DNA of 64,000 nt, taken from assembly GCF_014154935.1 (NCBI RefSeq), contig NZ_JACEHH010000023.1:91999-155998 (forward strand), in the 5' to 3' direction. The notes under the pieces are model-generated. The model was not told where the DNA came from and did not search any database. It saw nothing but the letters and a program-made list of their open reading frames with translations. Positions 16,919 through 25,837 of the stretch are shown here, in pieces. The stretch's first letter is position 1; each line of letters opens with the position of its first letter. The position numbers and the translations under genes were made by a program. Origin of the DNA: Stieleria mannarensis. Lineage in GTDB: Bacteria; Planctomycetota; Planctomycetia; Pirellulales; Pirellulaceae.

Positions 16919-17095
16919 GTCAAACACAGCACTGTCCCGCTAGGTTCTGGCATGCGGATCGCGATTTGGGAAGGACAGCGCAATCAACCGCGAAACGTAG
17001 ACCGAGAAAAACAGCGGATTCCTGGAAAATCTTGCCGCCGCTGAATCGATGCACCAGACTGCCGGCGGCGGCTGACTTTTGGTAATGTTTCTCTC

Positions 17096-17770
17096 ATGCG
17101 GACGCTGTTTTTTGATATCGATGGGACGTTGTTGGTGACGCAGAGTGCCGGAAGCGGCGCGCTGGTGCAAGCGATGCGCGCCGAATTTGAGGCGACGGAG
17201 GCTTCCGCCGATGGGATTCGCTTCGGCGGACGCACCGATCGCGACCTGGTTTGCGAGTTTCTGGTCGCTGCCGGCATCGACCCGACTCCGGAAAACCAGG
17301 GGCGGCTAAGGCGGCGATACGCGGTGACGCTCCGCGAAGTCCTGCGGACCGTCCAGGGGAACGTCTTGCCGGGCGTCACCGAATTGTTGCCCGCCTTGTC
17401 GGCCACGTCCCATGTCTCCTTGGCCGTGATGACCGGCAACTTCCCCGAAACGGCGCGGATGAAGTTGGAAACGTTCCGTTTGATCGACTATTTCCCTTGG
17501 GTGGTCGGCGGTGACCTGGACGCGATCCGCTGCGACATGGCTCGGCGAGCGGCCGATCAATTGGCACGGCGGAGGGGCGAGGCGGCTCGCGATGACGTGA
17601 TCGTCATTGGTGACACCCCCAACGACGTCCGCTGTGCCCATTCGATCGGCGCCAAATGTCTGGCGGTCTGCACCGGCACGGCCAGCCGCGACGAATTGGA
17701 ATCCGCCGGCGCCGACCGCATCGTCAACGACCTGACCGACCAGGCCGCAATGGAGTTTCTGGTGGGGTAG
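17096..17770 (+). CDS. HAD-superfamily hydrolase (phosphatase-like)
   Basis: A 224-residue haloacid dehalogenase-type hydrolase. Motif I is FFDIDGTLL with the nucleophile Asp, motif II VMTGNF (Thr), and motif IV VIVIGDTPNDVRCAHSIGAK with the Mg-binding Asp pair. The helical cap between residues 15 and 90 resembles phosphoglycolate phosphatase-type C1 caps. The substrate is not predictable. The purine genes that follow are over 300 bp away, so no operon is implied. Confidence 0.85.
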   Translation: MRTLFFDIDGTLLVTQSAGSGALVQAMRAEFEATEASADGIRFGGRTDRDLVCEFLVAAGIDPTPENQGRLRRRYAVTLREVLRTVQGNVLPGVTELLPALSATSHVSLAVMTGNFPETARMKLETFRLIDYFPWVVGGDLDAIRCDMARRAADQLARRRGEAARDDVIVIGDTPNDVRCAHSIGAKCLAVCTGTASRDELESAGADRIVNDLTDQAAMEFLVG

Positions 17771-18078
17771 GGCTGTGTCCCGCGGTTGCCGGCTCGCAAT
17801 GGCAAGGTTCGTGCGGGCAAAACGATGGGGGCAAAATAATGAAAACGGAGATGCCGGCGCCCGCCCGCCCAACTTCATGCCTTGATTGTTTGTTTGGCAT
17901 CCTTCAATTCATCGATTGTTTTGCCCCCATTGTTTTGCCCCTCCTCTTCACCGCTGACTTATTCGTCTAACGTTGAATTCACCCTGCCTCTCGCTACTTT
18001 CGGTGCCACCGGTTTCCCTTTAAAACTCTGGTTTGACCGGCATTCCCACCTCCCTCCGCCAGCTCAACTGCAGCGAGT
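17771..18078. other. Intergenic region with GGGCAAAAC inverted repeat
   Basis: A 308-bp gap. GGGCAAAACGATGGGGGCAA (from 17815) is mirrored by the reverse complement of ATTGTTTTGCCCCCATTG (about 17915-17940), giving two arms some 70 bp apart. No gene was seen; the purEK promoter is probably at the right end. Confidence 0.65.
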
Positions 18079-18603
18079 ATGACGACACCTGACACTGACG
18101 GCACTCAATTTCCTGCCACCGACGCCCTGGTCGGGGTGATCATGGGCAGCAAGAACGATTGGGAAACGATGCGACCGGCTTGCGAGATTCTTGAGCAGCT
18201 GGGCATCGCGCATGAACGGACGGTCGTCAGCGCCCACCGCACGCCGGCGCGGATGTTCGCCTATGCCCAATCGGCACGTCAGCGGGGATTGAAGGTGATC
18301 ATCGCCGGGGCGGGTGGCGCGGCCCACCTGCCGGGCATGGTGGCGTCGGAGACTTCGCTGCCGGTGATCGGTGTGCCCGTGCAAAGCCGGGCGCTGCAGG
18401 GACTCGATTCGCTGTTGTCGATCGTGCAGATGCCCGGTGGAATCCCGGTCGCGACGATGTCCATCGGCGCCAGTGGGGCGAAGAACGCGGGCTTGATGGC
18501 CGCCCGGATTTTGGCGACCAGCGACGATGATGTCCGGGCCGCGTTGGAAGCGTTCATCGAGAACCAGACGCAACAAGTCCTCGCCGCGACCGAGTTGGAG
18601 TAA
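18079..18603 (+). CDS. purE: 5-(carboxyamino)imidazole ribonucleotide mutase
   Basis: A class I PurE that moves the carboxylate of N5-CAIR to CAIR in purine synthesis, 174 residues. Seen: [12 protein letters not shown] (substrate loop), [29 protein letters not shown] and [20 protein letters not shown], all with the usual spacing. The purK gene follows after 5 bp, which confirms the bacterial two-step CO2-fixation route. Confidence 0.96.
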   Translation: MTTPDTDGTQFPATDALVGVIMGSKNDWETMRPACEILEQLGIAHERTVVSAHRTPARMFAYAQSARQRGLKVIIAGAGGAAHLPGMVASETSLPVIGVPVQSRALQGLDSLLSIVQMPGGIPVATMSIGASGAKNAGLMAARILATSDDDVRAALEAFIENQTQQVLAATELE

Positions 18604-18608
18604 CCCGC

Positions 18609-19769
18609 GTGTCAGAACTAGATTCGATAGCATCGGTGGTGATGCCTGGATCGACCATCGGCATGGTCGGCGGCGGCCAATTGGGGCGGATGTTTGCCAT
18701 CGCCGCGATGCAAATGGGATACGACGTAGTCGTTTTCTGCGGTTCCGACGATGAACCGGCCGCACAGGTCGCCACGCGGGCTGTGGTGGGCGATTTGTTG
18801 GACCACGACGTCGTCTCGCAGTTCGCTCGGCAGTGCCAAGTGATCACGTTGGAGTTTGAGAACATTCCGGCCGAGACGATTCGCTGGTGCGGGGAATTCG
18901 CGCCGACCTATCCGTCGCACCAGGTGCTGGCGACGGCTCAGGATCGGTTGGTCGAAAAGACAACGTTTCGCGACGCCGGGCTTGCCGTAACACCCTTTGC
19001 CGCGGTCGATTCGGCAGCCGCGGTCGGTGAATTTGCCCAGCAGCATGGCTGGCCGGTGATCGTCAAAACGGCGCGCAGCGGTTACGACGGCAAGGGGCAA
19101 CACCGCTTGGCCGGGCCGGAGGATGCGGCCGCGGTGCCGTGGGATTCCGCCGACGCCTGGATCGCCGAACAATGCATCGACTTTGATCGAGAAGCGTCGG
19201 TGGTCGTGGCGCGTTCCAGCGTCGGTCAGGTGCGATGTTTTCCGCCGTTTGAAAACGATCACCGCAACCACATCCTGGACGTCTCGGTGTGCCCGTCGAA
19301 CCTGTCGGCCTCGCAGCGTGAGCTGGCAACGACGATTGCCACGCGTGCGGCGAAAGTTTTGGAGCTTGTCGGCGTGTTGTGCGTGGAGTTCTTCGTCGTC
19401 GGCGAGGACACACTCCTGATCAATGAAGTCGCGCCGCGGCCGCACAACAGCGGTCACTTGACGATCGAAGCGTGTCACACCAGCCAGTTCGAGCAACACG
19501 TCCGCGCCGTTTGCGGATTGCCGCTCGGATCGCCGGAACTGCGCGTCGGCGGTGCGGCGATGGCGAATCTGTTAGGTGATCTGTGGGGGGACCAGGGCGA
19601 GCGTCCCGATTGGGATCAAGCCGTGGCGGTGCCCACCGTTTCGCTGCACCTGTATGGCAAGTCGGATGCGAAGGTCGGCCGCAAGATGGGGCACCTGACG
19701 GCGACGGGCGACTCGGTCCAGGATGCCAAAGCGGCGGTGATGCAGGCGCGGCAGAGGCTTGAGGGCTAG
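18609..19769 (+). CDS. purK: 5-(carboxyamino)imidazole ribonucleotide synthase
   Basis: An ATP-grasp enzyme that carboxylates AIR with bicarbonate, 386 residues. N-terminal GMVGGGQLGRMFAIAA, then LEFENIPAETI, VIVKTARSGYDGKGQ (ATP-grasp loop), LCVEFFVV and INEVAPRPHNSGHLTIEAC are typical. The GTG start at 18609, 5 bp after the purE stop, fits translational coupling; the next ATG is at 18642, still ahead of the nucleotide loop. Confidence 0.95.
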   Translation: MSELDSIASVVMPGSTIGMVGGGQLGRMFAIAAMQMGYDVVVFCGSDDEPAAQVATRAVVGDLLDHDVVSQFARQCQVITLEFENIPAETIRWCGEFAPTYPSHQVLATAQDRLVEKTTFRDAGLAVTPFAAVDSAAAVGEFAQQHGWPVIVKTARSGYDGKGQHRLAGPEDAAAVPWDSADAWIAEQCIDFDREASVVVARSSVGQVRCFPPFENDHRNHILDVSVCPSNLSASQRELATTIATRAAKVLELVGVLCVEFFVVGEDTLLINEVAPRPHNSGHLTIEACHTSQFEQHVRAVCGLPLGSPELRVGGAAMANLLGDLWGDQGERPDWDQAVAVPTVSLHLYGKSDAKVGRKMGHLTATGDSVQDAKAAVMQARQRLEG

Positions 19770-19789
19770 CCGGGTAACGCTAGGTCGAC

Positions 19790-19851
19790 GTAGCTACGCT
19801 CGCCAGAGCGTGGAAATCGCCAGGGATCCACCTTCTGGCGAAGGTAGCTAC
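19790..19851. repeat. GTAGCTAC palindromic element, copy 4
   Basis: 62 bp in inverted orientation (GTAGCTACGCTCGCCAGAGC first), between the convergent purK and rex genes. Confidence 0.9.
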
Positions 19852-19902
19852 GGATATTCCTCTCGTTCCCAGGCTCCGCCAATGAACAAGTGGTGCCGAT
19901 TC

Positions 19903-19925
19903 GACAGGCTGGAAGCCTGCCCCAC
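19903..19925. repeat. GACAGGCTGGAAGCCTGCCCCAC-type half repeat
   Basis: A half-copy of the GTGGGATAGGCTTCC hairpin seen complete at 33157-33215. Confidence 0.65.
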
Positions 19926-19935
19926 CAACGCGGCC

Positions 19936-20604
19936 TCAGCGGTTCTGGACGCTGAAGGCGAGTCGTTGTAGTTCGCTGGCCAGGTCGACGTTCACCACGG
20001 CGGTCGATCCGGGGAGGCGCAGGGTGGTGGGGGCGAAATTCAGGATGCCGCTGATCCCGGCAGCGACCAGATCCGCCGCGACGGTGGGGGCTTGATCGGC
20101 CGGAACGGCCAGGATGGCCAAGTCCGGTGAGAGTTCAGCCAGTTTGCCGGCCATGGTCGCCGCGTTCCAAATCGAAACGCCGCCGATCTGTCGATCGATC
20201 TTCGCCGGATCCAGATCAAAGGCGGCGACCAGACGGAACCCCAAACGCTCGAAACCGCGGTAGCGGAGCAAGGCATCGCCCAGGGAACCGACCCCGACCA
20301 AGACGACTTGCCACTGCAACCCGCTGCCGAGCACCGTGCCGATTTGTTCGGCCAGCTTGTCGATCGGGTAACCGACGCCGCGGCGGCCGATCGGGCCCAA
20401 GCTACTCAGATCGCGACGGACGACAGCGGGGGAAACATCGACCAGGGCGCCGAGTTGTTTGCTGTTGATGTGGGTCTCGCCCTGGTCGGCCAAACGATGC
20501 AGCTCACGAAAGTAAAGACTCAACCGCCCCACGGCGGGGCGAGGCAGTTTGTTGACGCCGCTGTTGGGGTCCGAGGTCGTTTCGGGATTCGGATCAGAGG
20601 GCAT
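19936..20604 (-). CDS. rex: Redox-sensing transcriptional repressor Rex
   Basis: Rex senses the NADH/NAD+ ratio and represses respiratory and fermentation genes. The 222-residue protein has the N-terminal winged helix (PAVGRLSLYFRELHRLADQG, then INSKQLGALVDVSPAVVRRDLSSLG) and a Rossmann domain with VVLVGVGSLGDALLRY (about residue 95), FDLDPAKID and ILAVPADQAPTVAADLVAAGI. ATG 20604 gives the family N-terminus plus an 18-residue polar leader. Upstream lie a heptamer tract and no clear Rex operator. Confidence 0.92.
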   Translation of the reverse strand: MPSDPNPETTSDPNSGVNKLPRPAVGRLSLYFRELHRLADQGETHINSKQLGALVDVSPAVVRRDLSSLGPIGRRGVGYPIDKLAEQIGTVLGSGLQWQVVLVGVGSLGDALLRYRGFERLGFRLVAAFDLDPAKIDRQIGGVSIWNAATMAGKLAELSPDLAILAVPADQAPTVAADLVAAGISGILNFAPTTLRLPGSTAVVNVDLASELQRLAFSVQNR

Positions 20605-21100
20605 GTTCGGATTGTAACGCCACGCGCGAGCGTGGTGGCCACCGCAGGTGACAGAAAAATCAAACCACTCCCCACTCCCCACTCCCCACTCCCCACTCCC
20701 AACTCCCTCCCCGATCCCTACATCTGTTACGGATTGCAATGGCGGCACTCTCGGACAGCCCAGGCGTCTTATTTTGCCTTGATCGACCTGTTTACTTGGT
20801 CGGAGCACTTTGCGCAGACGATGAATTGACGGCATAAGGACCCAATTCGTTGGCACGCAGAGTTTGTGTGTCCGCACCATCTTCCTCCCACCGTTAGTGC
20901 GGGTAGATGGGGACCGAGGTCAAGTCAGGCGTCGATCGGCACCTTCGGGTGCAGCGGCCGGCGTCTGATACGTCTCAAAACGGGGGGTCTTTCGTCGCAG
21001 TGCACGTGCACGCAAAAAGTGCAGGAGGGTGTGAGCAATGGGTCTCGCATCATCCAGTGCGTCCCTTTGCAACCCAAAGTGTTTCCTGGAGAAAGAAGAG
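20605..21100. other. Divergent intergenic region, rex to YTV gene
   Basis: 496 bp. It holds the ACTCCCC heptamer tract at 20664-20707 and probably both promoters. No small gene with supporting features was found. A good ribosome-binding stretch (GGAGAAAGAAGAG) precedes ATG 21101. Confidence 0.55.
20664..20707. repeat. ACTCCCC heptamer tract
   Basis: About six units of the 7-bp repeat CCCCACT/CCCAACT, immediately upstream of rex (the G-rich strand is the rex-coding strand). Confidence 0.9.
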
Positions 21101-22855
21101 ATGAAAAGGCTGTGGTTATTGCCCGCCTTGGCGATCATCGCGATCGTCTCGGGGGCTCAATCCGCACGCGGCGCCTATTGTGGCGCCATCAGCTATCAAG
21201 GCTGTAGCAATTGCGGAGAGTCAGTGGTCAGCGGCGGCACCGTCGTTGATGGCGCGGCGGCTGAACCAGTCGCGGACGGAGCGGCATCGGCAAACGCCGA
21301 TGGCAGCTACACCGTCATGCGTAACGTCACCGAGACCGTATACGAGCAAGTCCAAGAGACTCGCTATCGTACGCGGAACGAAGTGTACTACGAGGACGTC
21401 GAAGTCCAAGCGACCCGCGTGGTTCCTTACACGGAACAGCGTGAAGTCCAGTACACCGTGATGGTGCCGACGTATGAAACGAAAACGCGTACGATCAACT
21501 ACACCGTCAACAAGCCGGTGTACGAGACGCACGAAAAGGTCATCAACTACACGGTCAAAAAGCCGGTGTACGAGACCAAAACCCGTACGATCAACTACAC
21601 CGTGATGAAGCCGGTGTACGAGACGCACGAAAAGGTCATCAACTACACGGTCAAAAAGCCGGTGTGGGAGACCAAGACACGCACGATCAACTACACCGTC
21701 AACAAGCCGGTGTACGAAACGCGTGAAAAGACCATCAACTACACCGTGATGGTTCCCGTGCACGAAACCAAAACGCGCACGATCAACTACACGGTTTACA
21801 ACACCGTGCGTGAAGACAAAGTTCGCACCGAGAACTACACCGTCATGGTTCCCGAACAGTACACCAAGACCATCCTGGTCAAAGGTGGACACTGGGAAAC
21901 GCAAACGGAAACCGTTCCCGGTCCGATGATGCGTCGCACGGTTCGCGAGCCCGGCACCTGGGTTTGGGACGCGGCAACCTGCCGCTGCGTGTACTGCCCC
22001 GGCAAGTGCCGCGTGGAGTGCGTCCAAGGCTGCCCCAAGACGATCTGCAAGAAAGTCTGGGTTCCGACCTGCGAAGAAAAGGAAATCACCTGCACGCGGT
22101 ACAAGAAAGAGTGCCGTACGCGTGAGATCCCGTACACGGTTTGCCGACGCGTCCCTGAGTGCAAGACCAAGACTTGCACCTACACCGTCTGCAAGATGGT
22201 CCCCGAGTGCCGCACCAAGACCTGCAAATACACCGTTTGCAAGATGGTCCCCGAGTGCCGCACCAAGACCTGCGAGTACAAGGTTTGCAGCTACGTCTGC
22301 GAACAACGCAGCAAGGTTTGCAAGTACACCACTTGCAAGATGGTTCCCGAGTGCCGCACCAAGACCTGCAACTACACCGTTTGCAGCTACGTCTGCGAGC
22401 CCCGTACGAAGGTTTGCAAGTACACCACTTGCAAGATGGTTCCCGAGTGCCGCACGAAGACCTGCACCTACAAGGTCTGCAAGATGGTTCCCGAGTGCCG
22501 CACCAAGACGATCTGCGTCAACAAGTGCCGCACCGAGTGCTACACCAAGACCTGCAAGGTCAAGAAGTGCCGTCAGGTCTGCGAGCCTTACACGGTCACC
22601 AAGTGCGTTCCGCGTACGGTCTGCAAGCAAGTCCCCGTGACGGTTTGCTGCCCGGCTCCGGTTTGCTGCGGTGCTGCTGACGCTTGCGGATGCTGCGAGC
22701 CGGCTTGCTGCAACAAGTCTCGTGGCGGACTGCTGAAGAAGCTGTTCGGCGGACACAAAGGGTGCTGCAACAGCGGTTGCGACGTCGCTCCCAGCTGCGG
22801 ATGCGACGCCGAGCCGACTTGTGGTTGCGAAGCCGCTCCTTCCTGCGGCTGCTAA
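21101..22855 (+). CDS. YTV-repeat cysteine-rich secreted (cell wall) protein
   Basis: A 584-residue exported protein of the planctomycete YTV family, known from Rhodopirellula as probable cell wall material. Signal peptide 1-25 (ends SARGA). Residues about 118-265 are nine consecutive 16-residue units such as YTVNKPVYETHEKVIN, without Cys, alternating TRTIN and EKVIN types. After a linker with WVWDAATCRCVYC, residues about 359-475 repeat the same 16-residue period with Cys at fixed places (YTVCKMVPECRTKTC). The tail is Cys/Gly-rich (CCNKSRGGLLKKLFGGHKGCC, then CGC triplets). Good SD and a strong terminator (22940-22981) suggest high, monocistronic expression. Disulfide or thiol cross-linking of the wall is inferred. 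Confidence 0.88.
   Translation: MKRLWLLPALAIIAIVSGAQSARGAYCGAISYQGCSNCGESVVSGGTVVDGAAAEPVADGAASANADGSYTVMRNVTETVYEQVQETRYRTRNEVYYEDVEVQATRVVPYTEQREVQYTVMVPTYETKTRTINYTVNKPVYETHEKVINYTVKKPVYETKTRTINYTVMKPVYETHEKVINYTVKKPVWETKTRTINYTVNKPVYETREKTINYTVMVPVHETKTRTINYTVYNTVREDKVRTENYTVMVPEQYTKTILVKGGHWETQTETVPGPMMRRTVREPGTWVWDAATCRCVYCPGKCRVECVQGCPKTICKKVWVPTCEEKEITCTRYKKECRTREIPYTVCRRVPECKTKTCTYTVCKMVPECRTKTCKYTVCKMVPECRTKTCEYKVCSYVCEQRSKVCKYTTCKMVPECRTKTCNYTVCSYVCEPRTKVCKYTTCKMVPECRTKTCTYKVCKMVPECRTKTICVNKCRTECYTKTCKVKKCRQVCEPYTVTKCVPRTVCKQVPVTVCCPAPVCCGAADACGCCEPACCNKSRGGLLKKLFGGHKGCCNSGCDVAPSCGCDAEPTCGCEAAPSCGC
21452..21850 (+). repeat. 48-bp tandem array coding the Cys-free YTV units
   Basis: Nine 48-bp units, most close to each other in DNA (for example AACTACACCGTCAACAAGCC recurs with few changes). 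The near identity of alternate units suggests recent duplication of a 96-bp pair. Confidence 0.85.
22170..22525 (+). repeat. 48-bp tandem array coding the Cys-bearing YTV units
   Basis: About seven 48-bp units; TGCAAGATGGTCCCCGAGTG and TGCCGCACCAAGACCTGC recur. The period equals that of the upstream Cys-free array. Confidence 0.88.
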
Positions 22856-22939
22856 TTGAATCGGCCGAGCGGGTTTCCGCCGAGTCTTCGGGCTCGGTGG
22901 GGCCTCTCAGCCACTCAAAACTGCACGCGACAAGCCAGG

Positions 22940-22981
22940 CGGGGTGAGCCCCTCGGATCGAGACGGCTCGCCCCGTTTTTT
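22940..22981 (+). terminator. Rho-independent terminator of the YTV gene
   Basis: CGGGGTGAGCC pairs with GGCTCGCCCCG (11 bp with one G-U) over a 14-base loop, followed by six T. It lies 85 bp after the stop. Confidence 0.88.
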
Positions 22982-23221
22982 CGCTTGTCTGCCAGCGCCG
23001 GCCGCCTCGCGGTTTCCGGCGCGACGCACGCAAAAACCGCCCAGGTGTGGCTGACCACGCCGCGGGCGTGTTTTTTTGTCTGAAAGCGACAGATGCGATA
23101 TACTGCGTGGAAGCGATGGAGCCGCGAAACTCTTTCCTTTCTACTTGTCGAGTCGAATGCTGTGTCGCAGAGTCTTTTTTCGAGTGACTCCTCGTCCGCT
23201 CGCACACTGCAACCGATCGAT
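22982..23221. other. Intergenic remainder before the prenyltransferase-fold gene
   Basis: Together with the terminator it forms a 366-bp gap. An in-frame reading from 23093 could extend the next protein by 43 residues, but this stretch looks non-coding. No other feature was seen. Confidence 0.45.
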
Positions 23222-25069
23222 ATGTCGTCCGTCCCCCCGGCACCACCGCCACCCCCGTCCAGCGGCGATCCACGCGATCGCAGCCCCTGGGCATCGGACG
23301 ACGCCAACCCCTTGCCGCCATCTGAATCGAAATCTCCATCGCCGCCCGAGCCGCCGTCGGAGCTGTTGATCGATTCGGACCAAGAAACGCTGGGAGGCGA
23401 TCAGGCCGCAGCCGAGCCCACCGGCGCCCGGTCCGCTACGGCCGGCCCACCGGCCAGCCACGCCAAACCGGGGGGACGGGATAACCGTATTTCGGACCGC
23501 CCGGCCAAGTCGATTCCGCCGCCGCCACCGCCGCCGCGTGCAACCTTGCCGCCCACGCGACCGATCGCCGAAGTGTCCGTGCCGCGAAGCGGGATCGGAT
23601 CGGCCGTCACACGCTGGCGCGGAAGTCTGCCCGAAATCACGCCCGTCGCCGCTGATGCCGACGATTCCAATTCATCGATCGCGGCGGCCGACCAGGAGGA
23701 TCCGACCGCCGAAGTCACCCGGTCGGCGCCCTCGTGGCTGCTCAGCTTGGTGATTCATTTGATCGTGCTGCTGGTGCTGGCCCTGATCACTTCCCCACCG
23801 GGCAACGGGTTCACCCATCTGGTGCTCGATTTCGGAATCAGCAACGACGCCGTCGAGGACGCGTTGGATTTAGACCTTTCCACGCCGCTGACCGAGGACC
23901 TGATCGAAGCCCCCGAGGACGCGCTCGACGACACGCTGGTGGAGTCGGAGATCCCGGAGATCTTCGAAATGGTCCAGCCGGCCGAAATGGAAGCCATCGA
24001 GCCCGTACTGCTGGGTGCCGAGCCGATCGAGATCTCGAAACCGATGTTCAGTGGCCGGACCGGGGCGATGCGGAAAGCCTTGATGGCGATGTACGGCGGG
24101 ACCGAGGAAACGGCCAACGCCGTCAAACTGGGGCTCGCATGGCTGAAACGTCAACAAAATCGCAGCGGGTACTGGAGCATGGTGCGGCCGTACAGCAACG
24201 GCGCCGTGTCAGAAAACCGGACGGCCGCGACCGCGATGGCCTTGCTGGCGTTTGCCGGTGACGGGAACACCCACCTGGAAGGCCCCTACCGCGTCGAGGT
24301 CGAAAAGGGGGTCAAGTACCTGGTCTCGCAGCAGGACCGCGGCGGGTTCATGGCCGGTTCGGCGCGTGGGAATGAACGAACCTATGCCCAAGCCCAAGCG
24401 ACGATCGCCTTGTGCGAATTGTACGGCATGACGAAGGATTCTTGGTTGCGAGCCTACGCCCAGCGCGCCGTCGATTATGCGCTCAAAGCCCAGGCGTCCG
24501 ATGGCGGCTGGCGCTACCGGCCCAACGAGCCCGGTGATACCTCCGTGACCGGTTGGTACGTGATGGCGCTGCAAAGTGCCCGCGGTGCCGGACTGGAGGT
24601 CGATCAGGGACAGATGAATCGAATCAGCAACTACCTTGATGCGGCCAGCGTCTACTACGGTTCCGGCTATGCCTATCAACCCGGTCGCTCCGACGCCACG
24701 CCGACGATGACCGCCGAGGGTTTGTTGTGCCGCCAGTATCTCGGTTGGGAACGCAACCACGGCCCGCTCCAAGACGGATTGAAATTGTTGCGTGCCGATG
24801 CCCCCTTCGATATCAACCGGCAAAACGTTTATTACTGGTACTACGCCACCCAGGTCTTTCACCACGTCGGCGGTCCGCTGTGGACTGAGTGGAATGATCA
24901 GATGAAAGTCAAATTGCCGGCACTGCAAATCAAGGACGGCAGCGAACGCGGCAGTTGGGCGCCCCAGGGAGATCGCTGGAGTATCGGCGGCCGGCTCTAC
25001 ACGACCTGCTTGTCGATCTATTGCCTGGAAGTTTATTACCGCCACCTGCCGCTGTACGACCAACAGTAG
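23222..25069 (+). CDS. Membrane-anchored prenyltransferase/squalene-oxidase-fold protein
   Basis: A 615-residue protein. Residues 1-165 are Pro/Ser-rich (runs of 5-8 Pro) and probably disordered; one membrane helix follows at about 170-190 (SWLLSLVIHLIVLLVLALIT). Then an acidic stretch and, from about 290 to the end, an alpha/alpha toroid of the terpenoid cyclase type: AVKLGLAWLKRQQNRSGYWS, AMALLAFAGDGNTH, GVKYLVSQQDRGGFM, DYALKAQASDGGWRYRPNEP, SVTGWYVMALQSA. The DxDD cyclase motif is not seen, so it is a binding or unknown-enzyme member, of a type frequent in planctomycetes. Start ATG 23222 preferred. Confidence 0.78.
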   Translation: MSSVPPAPPPPPSSGDPRDRSPWASDDANPLPPSESKSPSPPEPPSELLIDSDQETLGGDQAAAEPTGARSATAGPPASHAKPGGRDNRISDRPAKSIPPPPPPPRATLPPTRPIAEVSVPRSGIGSAVTRWRGSLPEITPVAADADDSNSSIAAADQEDPTAEVTRSAPSWLLSLVIHLIVLLVLALITSPPGNGFTHLVLDFGISNDAVEDALDLDLSTPLTEDLIEAPEDALDDTLVESEIPEIFEMVQPAEMEAIEPVLLGAEPIEISKPMFSGRTGAMRKALMAMYGGTEETANAVKLGLAWLKRQQNRSGYWSMVRPYSNGAVSENRTAATAMALLAFAGDGNTHLEGPYRVEVEKGVKYLVSQQDRGGFMAGSARGNERTYAQAQATIALCELYGMTKDSWLRAYAQRAVDYALKAQASDGGWRYRPNEPGDTSVTGWYVMALQSARGAGLEVDQGQMNRISNYLDAASVYYGSGYAYQPGRSDATPTMTAEGLLCRQYLGWERNHGPLQDGLKLLRADAPFDINRQNVYYWYYATQVFHHVGGPLWTEWNDQMKVKLPALQIKDGSERGSWAPQGDRWSIGGRLYTTCLSIYCLEVYYRHLPLYDQQ

Positions 25070-25133
25070 GGATTGTTGCCGGCTTATGCCTTGAAGAGCG
25101 GGAATCGCCAGGTGGTTCCAATGGCACGGGGTT

Positions 25134-25194
25134 GTAGCTACCTTCGCCAGAAGGTGATCCCCGCCGTTCTCCACGCTCTGGCGAGCGTAGCTAC
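25134..25194. repeat. GTAGCTAC palindromic element, copy 5
   Basis: A 61-bp core, between the convergent prenyltransferase-fold and DUF2752 genes; both arms intact. Confidence 0.9.
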
Positions 25195-25225
25195 GAATAA
25201 TGATGCGACTCCGCCAATACCGCTG

Positions 25226-25681
25226 CTACCCCCACACCCGCAGGCCCCAATCGGCCAGCGTGACCGCGGCGATCGCGATCAAGGCGATGGTGTAGCGCCG
25301 GATCGTTCGGTCGGCCGGCATTTGTCCCCTCCGTACGATTTGCAGCAGCGTGCCCAGACTGCACATCGCGTAGATCGCCAACAACAAACCGCCCGCATTG
25401 GCGGCCGCCGCGGCGCGAAACTCTCCCTTGACCGCGTGTGCCCACGACGTTGTCATCCCACAACTGGGACAGCGGATTCCGAACAGCACGCGAATGCTGC
25501 ACGGGGGCAGCCCGAGTTGATGATGCGTGCCCAATCCGGCCGAATCGGGCTGCAGCGACCAGGCGGTCGTCAGCAATCCGACCACCCCGACTGCGGCGAT
25601 CGCGGCAGCGATCCGCAGCAATCCGGCGCGTCTCCCCGTCGTGGTGCGATCGGGCTGCGTTCGCGGTTGCAAGGTTTCCAC
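25226..25681 (-). CDS. DUF2752 membrane protein
   Basis: A small (about 151 residues) inner-membrane protein. The DUF2752 signature is clear: IRVLFGIRCPSCGMTTSWAH followed by AVKGEF, with the two Cys of CPSC and three predicted membrane segments (AAAIAAVGVVGLLTT, GGLLLAIYAMCSLGTLL, YTIALIAIAAVTLA). The function is unknown. The start is uncertain: GTG 25681 chosen; a TTG at 25774 would add 31 residues. Divergent from the isomerase gene. Confidence 0.72.
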   Translation of the reverse strand: METLQPRTQPDRTTTGRRAGLLRIAAAIAAVGVVGLLTTAWSLQPDSAGLGTHHQLGLPPCSIRVLFGIRCPSCGMTTSWAHAVKGEFRAAAAANAGGLLLAIYAMCSLGTLLQIVRRGQMPADRTIRRYTIALIAIAAVTLADWGLRVWG

Positions 25682-25837
25682 GCGATCGATTGTGTGGCAA
25701 TTTTCGAGGGAAGAGAACGAAAGGGGGCGATGGCCGAAACGCGTCTCGGGGGCCGTTGGGCCCGTGCGAACCAATCCGCCGGCTGTTATTCTGGCGATTC
25801 GTCAAACCCCTCCGCAACCTCAGCAGAAACTGTGCCC

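Noticed and set aside
21452..22525. CRISPR-like direct repeats in the YTV gene
   Set aside because: The 48-bp periodic repeats are coding, contiguous and without unique spacers.
21221..22756. A 511-residue open frame antisense to the YTV gene
   Set aside because: It arises from the 48-bp periodic, codon-biased repeat on the other strand; its translation is low complexity (LADLVGAGLRAALGNHL type) and has no start signal.
25073..25837. An N-terminal extension of the TIM-barrel isomerase from 25073
   Set aside because: It runs through a palindromic element and antisense to the DUF2752 gene; the conserved barrel begins at 25838.
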